Both the position numbers and the translations under genes were made by a program. A DNA stretch of 64,000 nt. Origin: Rheum nobile. Its lineage: Eukaryota > Streptophyta > Magnoliopsida > Caryophyllales > Polygonaceae. The notes under the pieces were generated by a model, which saw nothing but the letters and a program-made list of their open reading frames with translations, had not been told where the DNA came from and searched no databases. The stretch is from the NCBI GenBank assembly GCA_027886185.1, contig WOAB01000041.1:620001-684000 (forward strand), in the 5' to 3' direction. Of this stretch, positions 8,978-19,676 are shown one piece after another; position 1 is the first letter of the stretch; every line of letters begins with the position of its first letter.

Positions 8978-9904
8978 CTATGGTGGCATCTGTTGATATT
9001 CTTGATTTTCTTGGCCTTGAGGAGTACTTTGCTGATTCCCGTATCTCAGATTAGGGTGATCTCTCCACCCTGGATTGTGCGTGTTGGAGTACAGGTCATA
9101 TCTTGGCCTTGGAGGGCCGTATCCTCCAATAGCGTTCACCTCAGCAGTGGGTTCCTGCAGCGTGGGACATGCATCAGTAGGATGCATCGTGTCATAGCAT
9201 ATCCCACAAGACTTGACTTGCTGTTGGCCACCTTTCATCATGTACCTCCTCATCATCTCCTTCATCTCAGAAAGTATTGAAGCATTGGGCTGAGAGTCCG
9301 CAACTCTGACTGATTGGGCGCCCGCCCTCTTACTGAACTGTCTTGAGCCCTCAGATAGCTCAAAGAAGACCTCATACGCTTCAGCTGGCATCTTGTTCAA
9401 GATGTTTCCTCCACATGCTGCGTTCACCATCCGACGCTCGTCGTCAAGAAGACCATTGTACAAATAAAGTACGAGGTCTTGGTCTGAATACCCATGGTAG
9501 GGGCAACTAGAAATCAGCCTCTTGAACCTCTCGTAGTACTCGTACAACGACTCAGCAGCCTGCTGTTCAATATTGCCGATGCTCCTCTTTAGACTGCTGA
9601 GCTTAGTCGCAGGGAAGTACTTCTCCAGGAAGGCTTTCGTCATCTTGGCCCATGTGTCAATGCTCCCTGGGGCCAAATAGTAGAACCAATCATTGGCCGT
9701 ATCCTTTAGAGAGAAAGGAAAGACCCTCAGCTTGATTTGGTCCTCAGTAATGTTCATGGGCTTCATGCTGGTACAAACGGCATGGAACTCGGAAATATGC
9801 TTGTTGGAGTTTTCTCCACTCATCCCATGGAAGTGGGGGAGTAAGTGGATTAACCCGGACTTCAGCTCAAAGTTGACGCCATATGCCAGCTCAGGGAACT
9901 GCAC
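8978..9904 (-). pseudogene. Athila-like gag (capsid and nucleocapsid part)
   Basis: A 308-codon minus frame. Residues 1-20 hold FPELAYGVNFELKSGLIHLL, followed by FHGMSGENSNKHISEFHAVC, the retrotrans_gag core (FSLKDTANDWFYYLAPGSI, TKAFLEKYFPATK, EQQAAESLYEYYERFKRL) and, near residues 228-241, the zinc knuckle CGICYDTMHPTDAC (C-X2-C-X4-H-X4-C). Gag packages the element RNA. The frame ends at QQMPP with a stop where an intact copy would read on into protease. The true N-terminus lies further upstream at 9905-9978 across a stop, so the copy is inactive. Confidence 0.85.
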
Positions 9905-10150
9905 AACCAGCGGTTATTGCTGCAGATTAGGGGCAGTCAACTGCCTCAACCTGGGTGCTTCGTCAGCCATCTCAAAACAGGGATTGTCAAAACACAAAAC
10001 TCTGTTTGTCTTGTGGTTCCTAGAAAGTGTTCTCTCGATCTCTGTATCACAAGCTAGAAGCGGAGAGTCAGTAGCATGGGTGTGGACCATAAGATAGGTC
10101 CACACAAAAATTGACACACAAACACACACAAAGAAAAAATCAAAACTTGC
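9905..10150 (-). pseudogene. Gag N-terminal leader, interrupted by a stop
   Basis: The minus frame holds TEIERTLSRNHKTNRVLCFD then MADEAPRLRQLTAPNLQQ, the conserved start of Athila/Tat Gag. A TAA stop follows QQ (about 9912), immediately before PLVVQFPEL of the main gag frame. The likely initiator is the Met of MADEAP at about 9969; the upstream frame extends almost to the primer site without a better start. Confidence 0.7.
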
Positions 10151-10151
10151 C

Positions 10152-10169
10152 TCCCCGGCAACGGCGCCA
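10152..10169 (-). promoter_or_regulatory. Primer-binding site for tRNA-Asp
   Basis: Minus strand TGGCGCCGTTGCCGGGGA is complementary to the 3' end of plant tRNA-Asp(GUC), the primer used by Athila-type elements. It starts 3 bp after the LTR end at 10173. Confidence 0.85.
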
Positions 10170-10172
10170 ATT

Positions 10173-11475
10173 TGACAGGGGCTAAAGTCGTGATGCCCAA
10201 TCAAAGTAAATCCTTAAAAACCTAACTTAGTAGAATAGGTAAGCAAGGGTCGAATCCCACAGGGAGGAGTTATCTTTCTTTATGCAAGTAGTATGTCAAA
10301 GGTAACAAAGGGGGGTTTGTTGGTTGTTTGCAAGTAAACAAAGTAAATCAAAACAAAGGTTGTAATCAATTGGGAAAAAGTACTTAGCCAGACAAATATC
10401 CATCATTCATTTGATTGATTGATCCTAGATTATCTCTATTCCTTCCTATGAATATTCTTGTCCCTATTCTGAAATAGTTACCAGTCCAACTAGTCCTGGC
10501 AACCCTAACTATCGAACGCACGAGAAACTATCAAGATTTAGAACAATAGCAGCAAGAAGCATAAGAATTAACCAGGATACATGTAACACCACAACTCGCA
10601 ATATTTAACACATAATCAATTCTCTTTCACAATAAACTAGTCCAACTAGTCCTAGAATACCATGTTTGCTACACAAGATAAGGGATTTCAACTCGAAATA
10701 TCCAAACCCTAGCAATAGACAATTACTAATATCAACTAGGTGATCAATCCAGTCAAATCAATAAAAATCAATAGGAATAAGCTCAAGAGAAAAGATATAA
10801 TCAATAGGAATAAGAATATAATTATAACCTCATAATCATATATCAAATGAAGGCTTCAATTGTCGGACTAAGCAAAGGTTGCTTAGTTCTTCATAATCTT
10901 GAAACAAAACTCAAAGGGAAAAATATGTTGAATAATGAACGATAAGATGCTAATAGTGGCTGCTAGGAACTAGGTTTAAATAACCTAGCTAAACCTAAAA
11001 ACCAAAGATAACAAACATAATCTAAAAGGAAAATAAAATAATCTAATCGAAATAAAAGAAATAAAATAAAAGGAAATAAATAAAAACAGATATTCGGAAG
11101 AAATTCCTCGGCGCGCGTCTGATGAAGGGATTTCCGCGACCGCGGAAATCTTACTGTTGCTCTCGCTATTTGATTTTTCCGCGACCGCGGCTTGGGCTTC
11201 CGCAACCGCGGATTCTCGTTTTCGTACTTCATCGCTTCGTCTCTTCTCCGCGACCGCGGAAAACATCCTGTAGCTCCTTCTTCAGTCTTCTTTCGTCTTC
11301 TCTTGTGGCTTTCTTCTCATCTTCATTAAGTCTTCAATTAAGCTCCTCTAAACCACCATAATCATACTTCTTCTCCTCAACTCCATACTTCACAATTGTG
11401 CTCTAAACTCATCCAAATGGTACCCAAAACACCGGTAACAACTCCTAGTTAAACCCTACAAAGTAGCACTGATCA
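10173..11475 (-). repeat. 5' LTR of Athila-like element
   Basis: TG...CA termini in minus orientation (TGATCAGTGCTACTTTGTAG ... TTTAGCCCCTGTCA). Near-identical to 4905-6229. The palindrome cluster is at 11129-11262 (including TTTCCGCGACCGCGGAAA within 11129-11150). One palindrome unit present in the sister LTR is missing here. The outer flank (GGTACATACC) does not repeat at the other LTR, consistent with a recombined array. Confidence 0.85.
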
Positions 11476-12500
11476 GGTACATACCATGTAGGATCCTATA
11501 TAACTAATTATTAGAAACAATATTAAATAATGTAATAGTTTAATTAACTAAGCATATATATAGTTACTTACCACATCCGAGTTAACTGTATGGTATATCG
11601 GTGGATCGTTAAGCGACATGTTGTTCAATGGCGGGTCTGGATATATCGGTTCCTCCACTGGTTCATTTACCATACTCGGTTCTGCTTCGTCCCCTTTTTT
11701 TGATTTTTTCTTCAAAGGTTGCAGTCTTTGGTATACCGGTCCTCCTGTTGTTGTCCTTGTCCATCACGAACGGCGTTCCACCTTTGATGACATGCAAATC
11801 TTGTTTCATTATCCATCTGTAACAACAAGACACTTAACATTAGCATTCTTTGGCATTATACTGATGGAAGTCATCACAGAACAACCAGCATATCAAGCAC
11901 AAAAACCAACAGACCAACAAAAAAACCAGCCTCGCGCATTATATTGCTTGATCCGTCCGTGACAGATCAAGCAAATCTGTCCGTCACGGACGGGTTGAAG
12001 CGCAATCTAGATTTTTCATGCGCGAATGCAACAATAATGGCGAGATCCAATTTCCATGCGCGAATCCAGATTCAAAATCAGTCTTTTTTCCATTCAAACA
12101 TGTTCAAATTCAACATTAAACACTTAATCATGTAAACCCTAAAACCTAAATCATAAAAAATTTGCAAACATATTCAATAATTTCAACACACCATTAAACT
12201 AAGCCAAGAGCAAGTAAAGATTTAACTAACCTGACGGATCATGATGGACGAATTCGATTAATACGTGACGGATTGGAATGGTGGGAAGATAGCACAAGAG
12301 CTTCAGACAAATGGAGATTTGTGAAATGTGGTAACTGGTGTGGAGTTGTTGTATTTATGTACAACAACTCCGTTCGTCACAGATGAAACATATTCGTCTG
12401 TGACAGATGAATATGTTTCGTCCTTCACAGACGGGTAAGTTTCGTCCGTGACGGACGGCCCCGGGCGCTAAATAGCAATTTACCCGGGGCGGTAAATAGC
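11476..12500. mobile_element. MULE remnant with CGTCCG palindrome end
   Basis: The right end (about 12360-12500), read in reverse, runs GGTAAATTGCTATTTAGCGC and then CCGTCCGTCACGGACGAA, matching the left terminus of the MULE at 47738. Palindromes CGTCCGTGACGGACG and variants occur at about 11958-11992 and 12373-12455. The left end is not seen and may have been removed by the adjoining Athila-like array. A minus reading at about 11600-11830 looks partly coding (Pro/Glu-rich, MVNEPVEEPIYPDPP) but is unidentified. Confidence 0.5.
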
Positions 12501-12504
12501 AACG

Positions 12505-12655
12505 TTATATTGTTATTATTATTGTATAGTTATAATTATTGTTATTATTATTATTATAATAATAATTAATTATTATCGTTATTATTATTTTTATTAATAT
12601 TATTATAGTTATTACTATAATATTATTAATTATTATTATTATTTTATATTTAGAG
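12505..12655. repeat. ATT/TTA microsatellite
   Basis: About 150 bp of irregular TTATTA/ATTATT repeats lie between the two MULEs. Confidence 0.9.
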
Positions 12656-12676
12656 AAATACCACATGATAATTACG

Positions 12677-12815
12677 GGGGATTCTTTTTCGCACCCGTTT
12701 TTTTTGCGGCGCACCCGGTTTTGAGCACAACCTGGTTGCGCCCAAAATCGGATTTTTTTTAAAAAAAAAAGTTTTAATCTTGGGCGCAACCAGGTTGCTC
12801 CCAAAAGCCGGTTTG
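12677..12815 (+). repeat. Left terminal inverted repeat of the PMD MULE
   Basis: It starts GGGGATTCTTTTTCGCACCC and reaches about AATCTTGGGCGCAACC. It aligns with the reverse complement of about 19665-19795 with substitutions and small gaps. Confidence 0.7.
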
Positions 12816-12849
12816 ATTTTTTTTAAAATTTGAAATATATTTTTAAGAA

Positions 12850-14520
12850 TCGACCGGTTTAGGGTTTAGGGTTCGATGATTAAATACATATTTTTTTAAA
12901 TTTTTTTCTTTTTTATGGGGGTTTATTGAAAAAATATTATAAATATAATTTAATTAATGAATTATGGACGCAACGTGGTTGCGCCCAAAATTCTGGGCGC
13001 AACCACGTTGCGCCCAACTGGTTGTGAGAGGGTTTAGGGTAGGGTTTTTTTTAGGGTTTAGGATTTGGGGTTTTAGTGGCTAGGGTCCATTCATCAGGGT
13101 TCAATGTGTGGAGTCATTAATTTTTTAGGGGATAAAATATCTTGAATATGTAAATATTGGCCCGATATTTTGTATTTTTTTTCGTAACCCTAAATGTACT
13201 TCTGAAGCTCTTCTACTGAAGGACCATCAGAGAAACTCAAAAAATCCCAAACAAATTTGGACATGTCAAACCTAAACAGTCATTCATTAGTGTTTAAGGT
13301 TTGAAGTCATTTTCCTCAACGTATAGAATAAGCATGGGGAATTCGCCAAATACTACATACGTACTCTTAAGAAAATAAGAAAATGAGATACTATACTTGA
13401 TCTTAGCCAAAAAGCCGAGAAAGGTATGATTTATCCCGTTTTCAATTGATCAATCTATATATGTTCTCAACCCTATGTACTATGAGACCCTAAACCCTAA
13501 AACCCTAAACCCTCCTAAACCCTAAAATTAACACCCTCATAAACCCTAAAGCCGTTGCGCCCAGAATTCTAGGCGCAACCACGTTGCGCCCAACTGGTTG
13601 TGAGAGGGTTTAGGGTTTGAGGTTTAGGATTTAGGTCATTACAGTATAAAGTTTAAGGCAATATGGTTTAATTTCACAAAAAAGCTCTCAATATGAACGC
13701 GCAGAAGACGCCGATACACGTATGGAAACTGAAAAGACACCGAATCATTACTTTGGCAAAACTCCAAGTTTCCTACGTACGTTTTACAAAATCAAACCTC
13801 AAGCTTAAGCTTGCCACAAGCTGTGATTCGGGTTAAGAGTTGGAGACGAGGATAAGCAGATTGGAGGTATGCACATATAAAAGCACTAGAGACATTTTCG
13901 AAGGTAATACCAATTCCCTAAAAGTTGTTGACTGGAAAGCATTCATTTTTATTATTTCAACCCTTTCCATCCACAACCCCTCTCCTCCGTAGTTTTACCA
14001 TACCCTATGTCATATGAGACCCTAAACCCTAAACCTTAAACCCTAAACCCTAAACCCTAAATCCGAGAAAGGTATGATTTATCTCGTTTTCAATTGATCA
14101 GTCTATATATATTCTCAACCCTATGTACTATGAGACCCTAAAACCCTAAACCCTGAAATTAACATTCTCTAGTTGCGCCTAATTGGTTGTGAGAGGGTTT
14201 AGGGTTTAGGGTTTGGGTTTGGAGTTTAGGGTTTAGGTCATTACAGTATAAAGTATAAGGCAATATGGTTTAATTTCACAAAAAAGCTCTCAATATAAAC
14301 CCTCCTAAACCCAAAAGGCTTAGGTTTTAAGGTTTAGGGTTTGGGATTTAGTAGATTTTACTCAACCCTATGTACTATGAGACCCTAAACCCTAAATCCT
14401 CCTAAACCTTGAAATTAACACCCTCTAGTTAGGCGCATCGCCGTTGCGCCCAACTGGTTGTGAGAGGGTTTAGGATAGGGGTTTAGGGTTTAGGGTGACT
14501 ATGGTCCATTCATAAGGGTT
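12850..14520. repeat. Telomere-like TTTAGGG/CCCTAAA tracts and GC-rich palindromes
   Basis: Short runs of TTTAGGG or CCCTAAA (2-5 units) in both orientations occur near 12858, 13030, 13495-13545, 13606, 13985, 14022-14062, 14140, 14197-14240, 14325, 14385 and 14468. Between them lie GGCGCAACCACGTTGCGCC-type palindromes (12990-13010 and 13560-13585). The units are scattered and diverged, not a continuous telomere. Confidence 0.75.
13386..13427 (-). ncRNA. U2 snRNA 5' fragment (pseudogene)
   Basis: The minus strand of this 42-bp segment closely matches the first 42 nt of plant U2 snRNA: it begins ATACCTTTCTCGGCTTTTTG and ends GATCAAGTATAGTATCT. Differences seen include GGCCTTTTGG to GGCTTTTTGG and GTGTAGTATC to GTATAGTATC, the latter altering the branch-site-pairing GUAGUA. 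Homology ends just after GTATCT, so it lacks the Sm site and 3' stems. No plant snRNA promoter (USE plus TATA at the standard spacing) is evident. A shorter echo (CCGAGAAAGGTAT) recurs at about 14062-14074. Confidence 0.8.
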
Positions 14521-14840
14521 CAAGGTTTGGGATGTCCAAATTTGTTTCGAAAAACAAACCTTCAGCAGCAATATATGGCCCGAATATTTTGGATTTTTTT
14601 TGGATAGTCGGAGACTTCTATTGAAGGTGCATCAGGGAGTCACCAATAATCCGAAATAAATTTTGTACATGTCAAACCTCAAGCTTAAGCTTTCCACAAG
14701 CTGTGATTCGGGTTAAGAGTTGGAGACGAGGATAAGCAGATTGGAGGATATAGTATATGCACATATAAAAGCACTAGAGACATTTTCGAAGGTAATACCA
14801 ATTCCCTAAAAGTTGTTGACTGAAAAGCATTCATCGTAGA
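13620..14840. repeat. Large direct repeats inside the MULE
   Basis: Block 1 (TTAGGTCATTACAGTATAAA onward, about 70 bp) occurs at about 13631 and 14234. Block 2 (about 140 bp: CAAGCTTAAGCTT..., GATTCGGGTTAAGAGTTGGA, ...CCCTAAAAGTTGTTGACTG) occurs at about 13799-13932 and 14680-14822. Block 3 (GAGAAAGGTATGATTTATC through CCTATGTACTATGAGACCC) occurs at about 13418 and 14064. They indicate one or more internal duplications. Confidence 0.85.
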
Positions 14841-15219
14841 TGATTAATGTCAATAAAAAATCCAATCCAAAACATAAATACATCGTAGGTGATTAATGTC
14901 GTATATTTTGTGTAATGTTGTTTATGTGCTATCAACCTTTGTAGGGAGCAAGCAAATTTAGCAAACCAGAGATATCATATGAAGAGAACGTTTACCAGAG
15001 ACTACCCTAATTTCTTCAGACGCTAAAGCAGTGTCATATATTCTTTTCTGTATTGTGTGCTAAATATGGTTGTAGTCAACCAGCATAATGAACAATTTGT
15101 ATTCTTGCCTACGCGTTGAAAAGTAAACGTGTATATATACACAAAATGTCAGTACACAATCCATAATGTCAATACAAAATCCAATCCAAAACATAAATAC
15201 AAATACATAATGTCAGTAG
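14841..15219. other. Noncoding sequence downstream of the PMD gene
   Basis: AT-rich DNA with short duplications (AATCCAATCCAAAACATAAATACA near 14858 and 15177; ATCGTAG.TGATTAATGTC near 14834 and 14882). No gene seen. Confidence 0.5.
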
Positions 15220-18200
15220 CTATATATCGTCATCGCTCGACTCAACCGCGGCCTTGGAAGACTCTCCCCTCTCATATATAGACGGGACACGCCTCGCTCG
15301 GGCTCGGTGCTCTACTACTGCGGACGACTCGACACCACCACCCGACGACTGTGATGATAGTTGCGACGCGTGGATAAGCGGTGCAGCTACAAAAAGCTCG
15401 TCGCCGTATAGAATGGCCAACACATGGTCCCAATCCGGACCGCCACCCCGGCTTGTTGTGATATCCCGAGCGAGGGTCTGAGTGATCTCCCGAGCGAATG
15501 CTGTCGCCATGGCCAAACGCTGCAAAACAACAATATTAATGTCGATAATAATAAAAACAAACGATTTGGGCACAACAAAGATTATGGAGAAACGTACTCT
15601 GTAAGAATCCATAACGGGAGGAGGAGCTCGAATACGAGGCTGGACTCGTGACGAGGGGCTCATATACGGATGTGAGATCTGTAAATACCAGTCCAAGTAC
15701 TCCTCGTCCACAACCCACGCTGGGACGGCCATCGGGCTCTCCAAAATGTATGGACACAGATGCTCATCAAGGTGCTCTCAGCCGTCGCATGCCCGAGCAA
15801 AAGCCAACTTATACGTATCTTTCCCTACAAACTTGACGGGCCGTGAAGCGGACGACGGCTCTATGACATCCAATGGCCTGCTCTGCCGACGTCCAAACTG
15901 CCACACCACCCGATCAGGCATGTACGGCTCCTCGACGTCCATGAACGCGATCGTCCCTCGATAAGTGGACGCTCTATAAGCACCAGTAAAATCTAGACTG
16001 CCATACGGCGTCCAACGTACCTTCAATGATAAAAAAAAGAGTACAAACTTGTAAATAGTTAATCATAGATGACAAATAAGTAATAAAAACATTAGGGTGC
16101 TTACATCCTCGGGCCGATACTCGTCCAAAATACGCCTGTAATGTCGTCCGGTGTTGATATCACGCTGTGCGGGGCGCTGGATATAATACTGAGCAGCGCG
16201 TCGCTCGTCGTCGCCCATTCCAGGGAGGGGTTAGGGTTCCCTGGAAAATATACAAAGTACATTCATATCCACATCTACATACAAAATAAATAATATGTTT
16301 GGTTAATAATAATTTAAATAATGTAATAATTAGTGCAACGAAATCAAAAATAAAGTTCACTTACCTGAAGCAGATAGGTGCACCCCTCTATGCCTGCTAC
16401 CTGTCCCCGGGAAGCCTCGCCAAGGTTCCTATACAATAAAGCAAGCACCCTCGTCCCCCAAGCCGTGCCAACCACTCGGTCCCAATCCACGAATAACGGC
16501 AGCATCTTCACCATCAGCTGGTTCGTGGACTTGTCCACGAAAATGCTGCAAGAGAGAACGTGCCATAGGTATCCCGCCGCTATCGAGTGAGCCTCGTCGT
16601 CATCCCGTATCATGTGTAGCAGGTGCTCAGAAAAATCAAAGGCAGAAACCCAGCCCCTTAGGACCTCCCCCCGCATCTCTCTCCTCGACGCCGAACATGT
16701 AGCCGAAAATGTCCTGCCCCAACGTCTTAAGCGCTTTGTCAATCTCCTTCGGGTCGGCATCCATAGAAACTGAAGGATCGCGACACGAAAACCCCTCTAT
16801 CCTCAGTCCCAAGATCCTCTCCACATCATGAAGCGTGATCGTAATCTCGCCCCATGGAAAATGAAAGCTGCTCGTCTTAGGGTGCCACCTCTCGACGAAC
16901 GATGATATCAGAACGTGGTCGACCCTAACAACCTGAAAATCCCGGAGACCGCCAACCCGGACTGCTGCACCAGCCAATACCAACTCCTCTCAACCACCTC
17001 GTCCGGAATGTATCGACTCCACTCACTCAACTCGGCCGGACGAGTATAAGCCCTCAAACGTCGTACGAGGGAAGGTGCAGACGGAGGAGGAGCGTGCCAA
17101 ATCCGGTGCGCAACGTGAGTCGTGAAGCTCCGTAGCATATCAGGCAACTCAAGCCCGTACGGGGGCCTCTACGACAGGTGGACCCTGCTGGGGTGCGGGA
17201 GGGGGAACATGCTGCTGGGGTGTGGGAGGGGGGACAAGCTGCTGGGGTACGGAAGAGGGAACAAGCTCCTCCATAACGACGTTGTCTAAATGAGGACTCA
17301 AGCTCGCACACTCCTCTGTCTCGGCAAACGCCTCCTCCATGTCTCAGACGGGACTCTGCCAAGCCGGAGGTGAACACACGTGAGGATGAGGATCCGCTAA
17401 CGGATTGGATAACATTCCAATAACGGGTTCTGCTATTGGAACGATATCCTTCCGGACTCTACTCTTGCGCTTGTGCTTGGGGGGGTTTCGGAGGTCTCGG
17501 TTCTTACGAGCGGAAGCAGTCACGGGTCGAGATTCCACCATACGACCCCCCCGCATCTTTCGTTTGATTCTCTCGACTACATCCTGTTTTTTTTTCAAAT
17601 AATTGTCTAATTTAAACAAATTTCTAATTGCTATAAAACTACAATACATTTCTAATTTAATATTCTAATTATATAATAACTTCTCCATTAACTAATTTAT
17701 GCAATTCTAATATATTATATGCAATTCTAATATACTAATTTCTCCATTAACTAATTTTTTGTATGTAATTCTAATATATTAAATATAAAATTCAATGAAA
17801 TAACTAATTGTATTACATAAATTTGTTTTAATAATATAATAATTTTTCATTTCTATGCAATAATATACTAAATTTATTCTAATAATATAATTACACAAAT
17901 TTATTCGAATTGTTTTTATACAATTCTATTATTTTCTAACAAATCTAAATATTTCTAGAAATTAATTATATATTATTAAATATGAAATTTAATAAGAAAA
18001 AATACGTACCTCGTGTCGTTCGCGACGAATATATTTTTGGGGCAATCTGGGCTGGCTCGCCTCTCCAACCTGTGCCACCGCCTCGACACCAATGGCCGCG
18101 GCAACCTCCAACGCATTTTCCGACCCCACCGGAACCTCGCTCGCCGGAGACTCACTCAGTGGACGGACCGTATCGCCGACCACCGTAGGCTTCGCCGCCG

Positions 18201-18627
18201 GAATTTCGGCCGTCACCGGCAGGTCCTTCGCCAGAATATCGGTCGTCGCCGGCAGCTCCTCTGTCGGAATTTCGGTCGTCGTCGACTGCTCCTCCGCCGT
18301 ATAATCGGCTGTCGCCGCCGCCAGCCACGCCGCCCAATCGGCCGTGAATTCTGGATTTTTGTCCAGATCCGCCGCCGCCGCAACTGCCGCACACTCCTCT
18401 GCCGCCTCAAGTCGTCGCCGCTTCGCCTCACCACCGATCTCCCCGCCGCTGCTCTCGCCGCCGCTCTCCCTGGGATTTCGATGGAAGACCCCCCCCCCCC
18501 CCTCCTCAAGCCGGATGGAAGACCCCCCCTCCTCAAGCCGGATCTGGGACTCTTCGCCACCGCCGCCGACGCCGGAATCCGCCATTGATGAAGAAGCTGA
18601 AGGTGAAGGTGAAGAGGATGAAGACAA
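15220..18627 (-). pseudogene. Plant mobile domain (PMD, MAIN-like) gene, broken
   Basis: Five exons can be drawn on the minus strand with GT-AG borders: 18627-18010 (Ala/Glu/Thr-rich N-terminus; start Met at 18627 or 18585), 17583-16365, 16240-16105, 16020-15598 and 15519-15220. Exon 2 holds the PMD core: LRSFTTHVAHRIW, then RVDHVLISSFVERWHP, FHFPWGEITITLHDVERILG and ILGLRIEG, then LWHVLSCSIFVDKS and GTAWGTRVLALLYRNLG. Exon 4 has VRWTPYG, FMDVEEPYMPDRVVWQFGR. PMD proteins such as MAIN/MAIL1 act in genome stability and silencing, and similar domains are carried by transposons. Damage: TGA stops near 17344 and 15778, and frameshifts near 17155, 16935 and 16660. All lie within a MULE, so this is a transposon-borne copy. 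Confidence 0.8.
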
Positions 18628-18699
18628 AGAAGGAAGAGGAAGAGGATGAAGACGAAGACGATGAAGGAGGCGCTACGTCGCCGCGTCCAAGTAATTAGT

Positions 18700-18775
18700 A
18701 CATTTACTTGGGCGCTACGACGTAGCGCCCAAATCTGGATCTGGGCGTAGGTTGTGCCCAGATCCAGATTCAAAA
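18700..18775. repeat. Paired GC-rich palindromes upstream of the PMD gene
   Basis: GGGCGCTACGACGTAGCGCCC-type palindrome (perfect arms around GAC; TGGGCGCTACG on the left arm) at about 18709-18731. A second hairpin follows at about 18736-18768, with arms GGATCTGGGC and GCCCAGATCC. They lie about 80-140 bp upstream of the putative start codon. Confidence 0.8.
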
Positions 18776-18938
18776 TTTGATTTTTTTTTCATTTCAGATT
18801 TTTTTTTAAATTTCAATTTTTTTTTAAAAATATTTAAAACTTTAAATTAAATGTAAATCGATTCAGATATTAATTTTTTTAAATGATGAATCGGATAAAC
18901 CTAAACCGGGTTACCAAACCCGGTTTCTACTCTTGGAC

Positions 18939-19676
18939 TAGACCTGGGCAAACTCGGGCTGGCCCGTCCGGCCTGGTCCGCCCGCATAAATGGACGGGTA
19001 TGGACAAGCTCGCAAGCCCTAAAGGGCCGAAAATACCCGGCCCGAGTACCGGGAGGGCCGGACATGGACAAGGGGTCAAGCCCTGTAGGGCCGGTAAGCC
19101 CGGCCCGCATATAATATATAGATAATTATATATAAATATATAATATAAAATTAATAAAATTATTATTCATATTTAAATAACTATGTAAAGTGTAAACTAC
19201 TGCAGTTTTTCCTGTTGTATCATTGGTTGATATGTCTGAATTACTTTTTTTTTTTGTAAGCCAAATCCAATGCTTTTTCTAATGCAACTGAGTTGCTTAT
19301 AATAGTATGAACTGAACTTATGGATTCAACATTCAGATATTAAACTAATCAAAGACTAATTGGTTGAAAGACCTCCTAATTGCCGACGAGTAGGCGGACA
19401 CTGACTCATGTGAAAAAGGCTTATGAATTCCGGCTGTTCTTGAGAAAAACTTCCATGTCACTTTATTAGTTTATTGACACTGAATATGGAGCAGGGATTA
19501 GCTGATACCCGGCCCGGATCCCGATGAGCTACCCGAGCCCGGGAATGCGGACGGGCTTGGAGAACTGTCCAAGCCCTAATCCCGGGCTCAGCCCGGCCCG
19601 GACCCAGATAAACGGACAAAATTTTTAACTTAGGCCCGGACCGTATCCGGCCCGAGCCCGGAGATGCCCAGGTCTA
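18939..19676. mobile_element. Non-autonomous hAT-like element nested in the MULE
   Basis: The perfect 8-bp duplication TCTTGGAC flanks it (18931-18938 and 19677-19684). Termini are inverted: left TAGACCTGGGCAAACTCGGG, right (reverse) TAGACCTGGGCATCTCCGGG. The 738-bp body has GGCCCG-rich subterminal repeats and an AT-rich centre without an open frame. Removing it rejoins MULE terminal sequence. 8-bp duplications and such TIRs are hAT hallmarks. Confidence 0.85.

Larger units (their letters stand above)
4196..11475 (-). mobile_element. Athila-like Ty3/gypsy array, internally deleted, two LTRs
   Basis: Read on the minus strand the order is LTR (10173-11475), primer site, gag, protease, post-pol spacer, polypurine tract, LTR (4905-6229), primer site, partial gag (to 4196). 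Reverse transcriptase, RNase H and integrase are absent: protease sequence passes directly into spacer at about 7600. The gag leader and zinc knuckle, the tRNA-Asp primer site and the post-pol spacer are Athila/Tat-type. The inner LTR is shared between two internal regions, as expected from unequal recombination between related copies. A target-site duplication cannot be assigned because the lower end is truncated. Confidence 0.8.

Noticed and set aside
12505..12804. 99-codon Ile/Asn-rich minus frame
   Set aside because: Mostly ATT microsatellite and MULE terminus.
13386..13427. A functional U2 snRNA gene
   Set aside because: Only the first 42 nt are present, with no Sm site or recognisable snRNA promoter.
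18013..18588. 191-codon Arg-rich plus-strand frame
   Set aside because: Shadow of the Ala/Glu-rich first exon of the PMD gene, in a GC-rich region.
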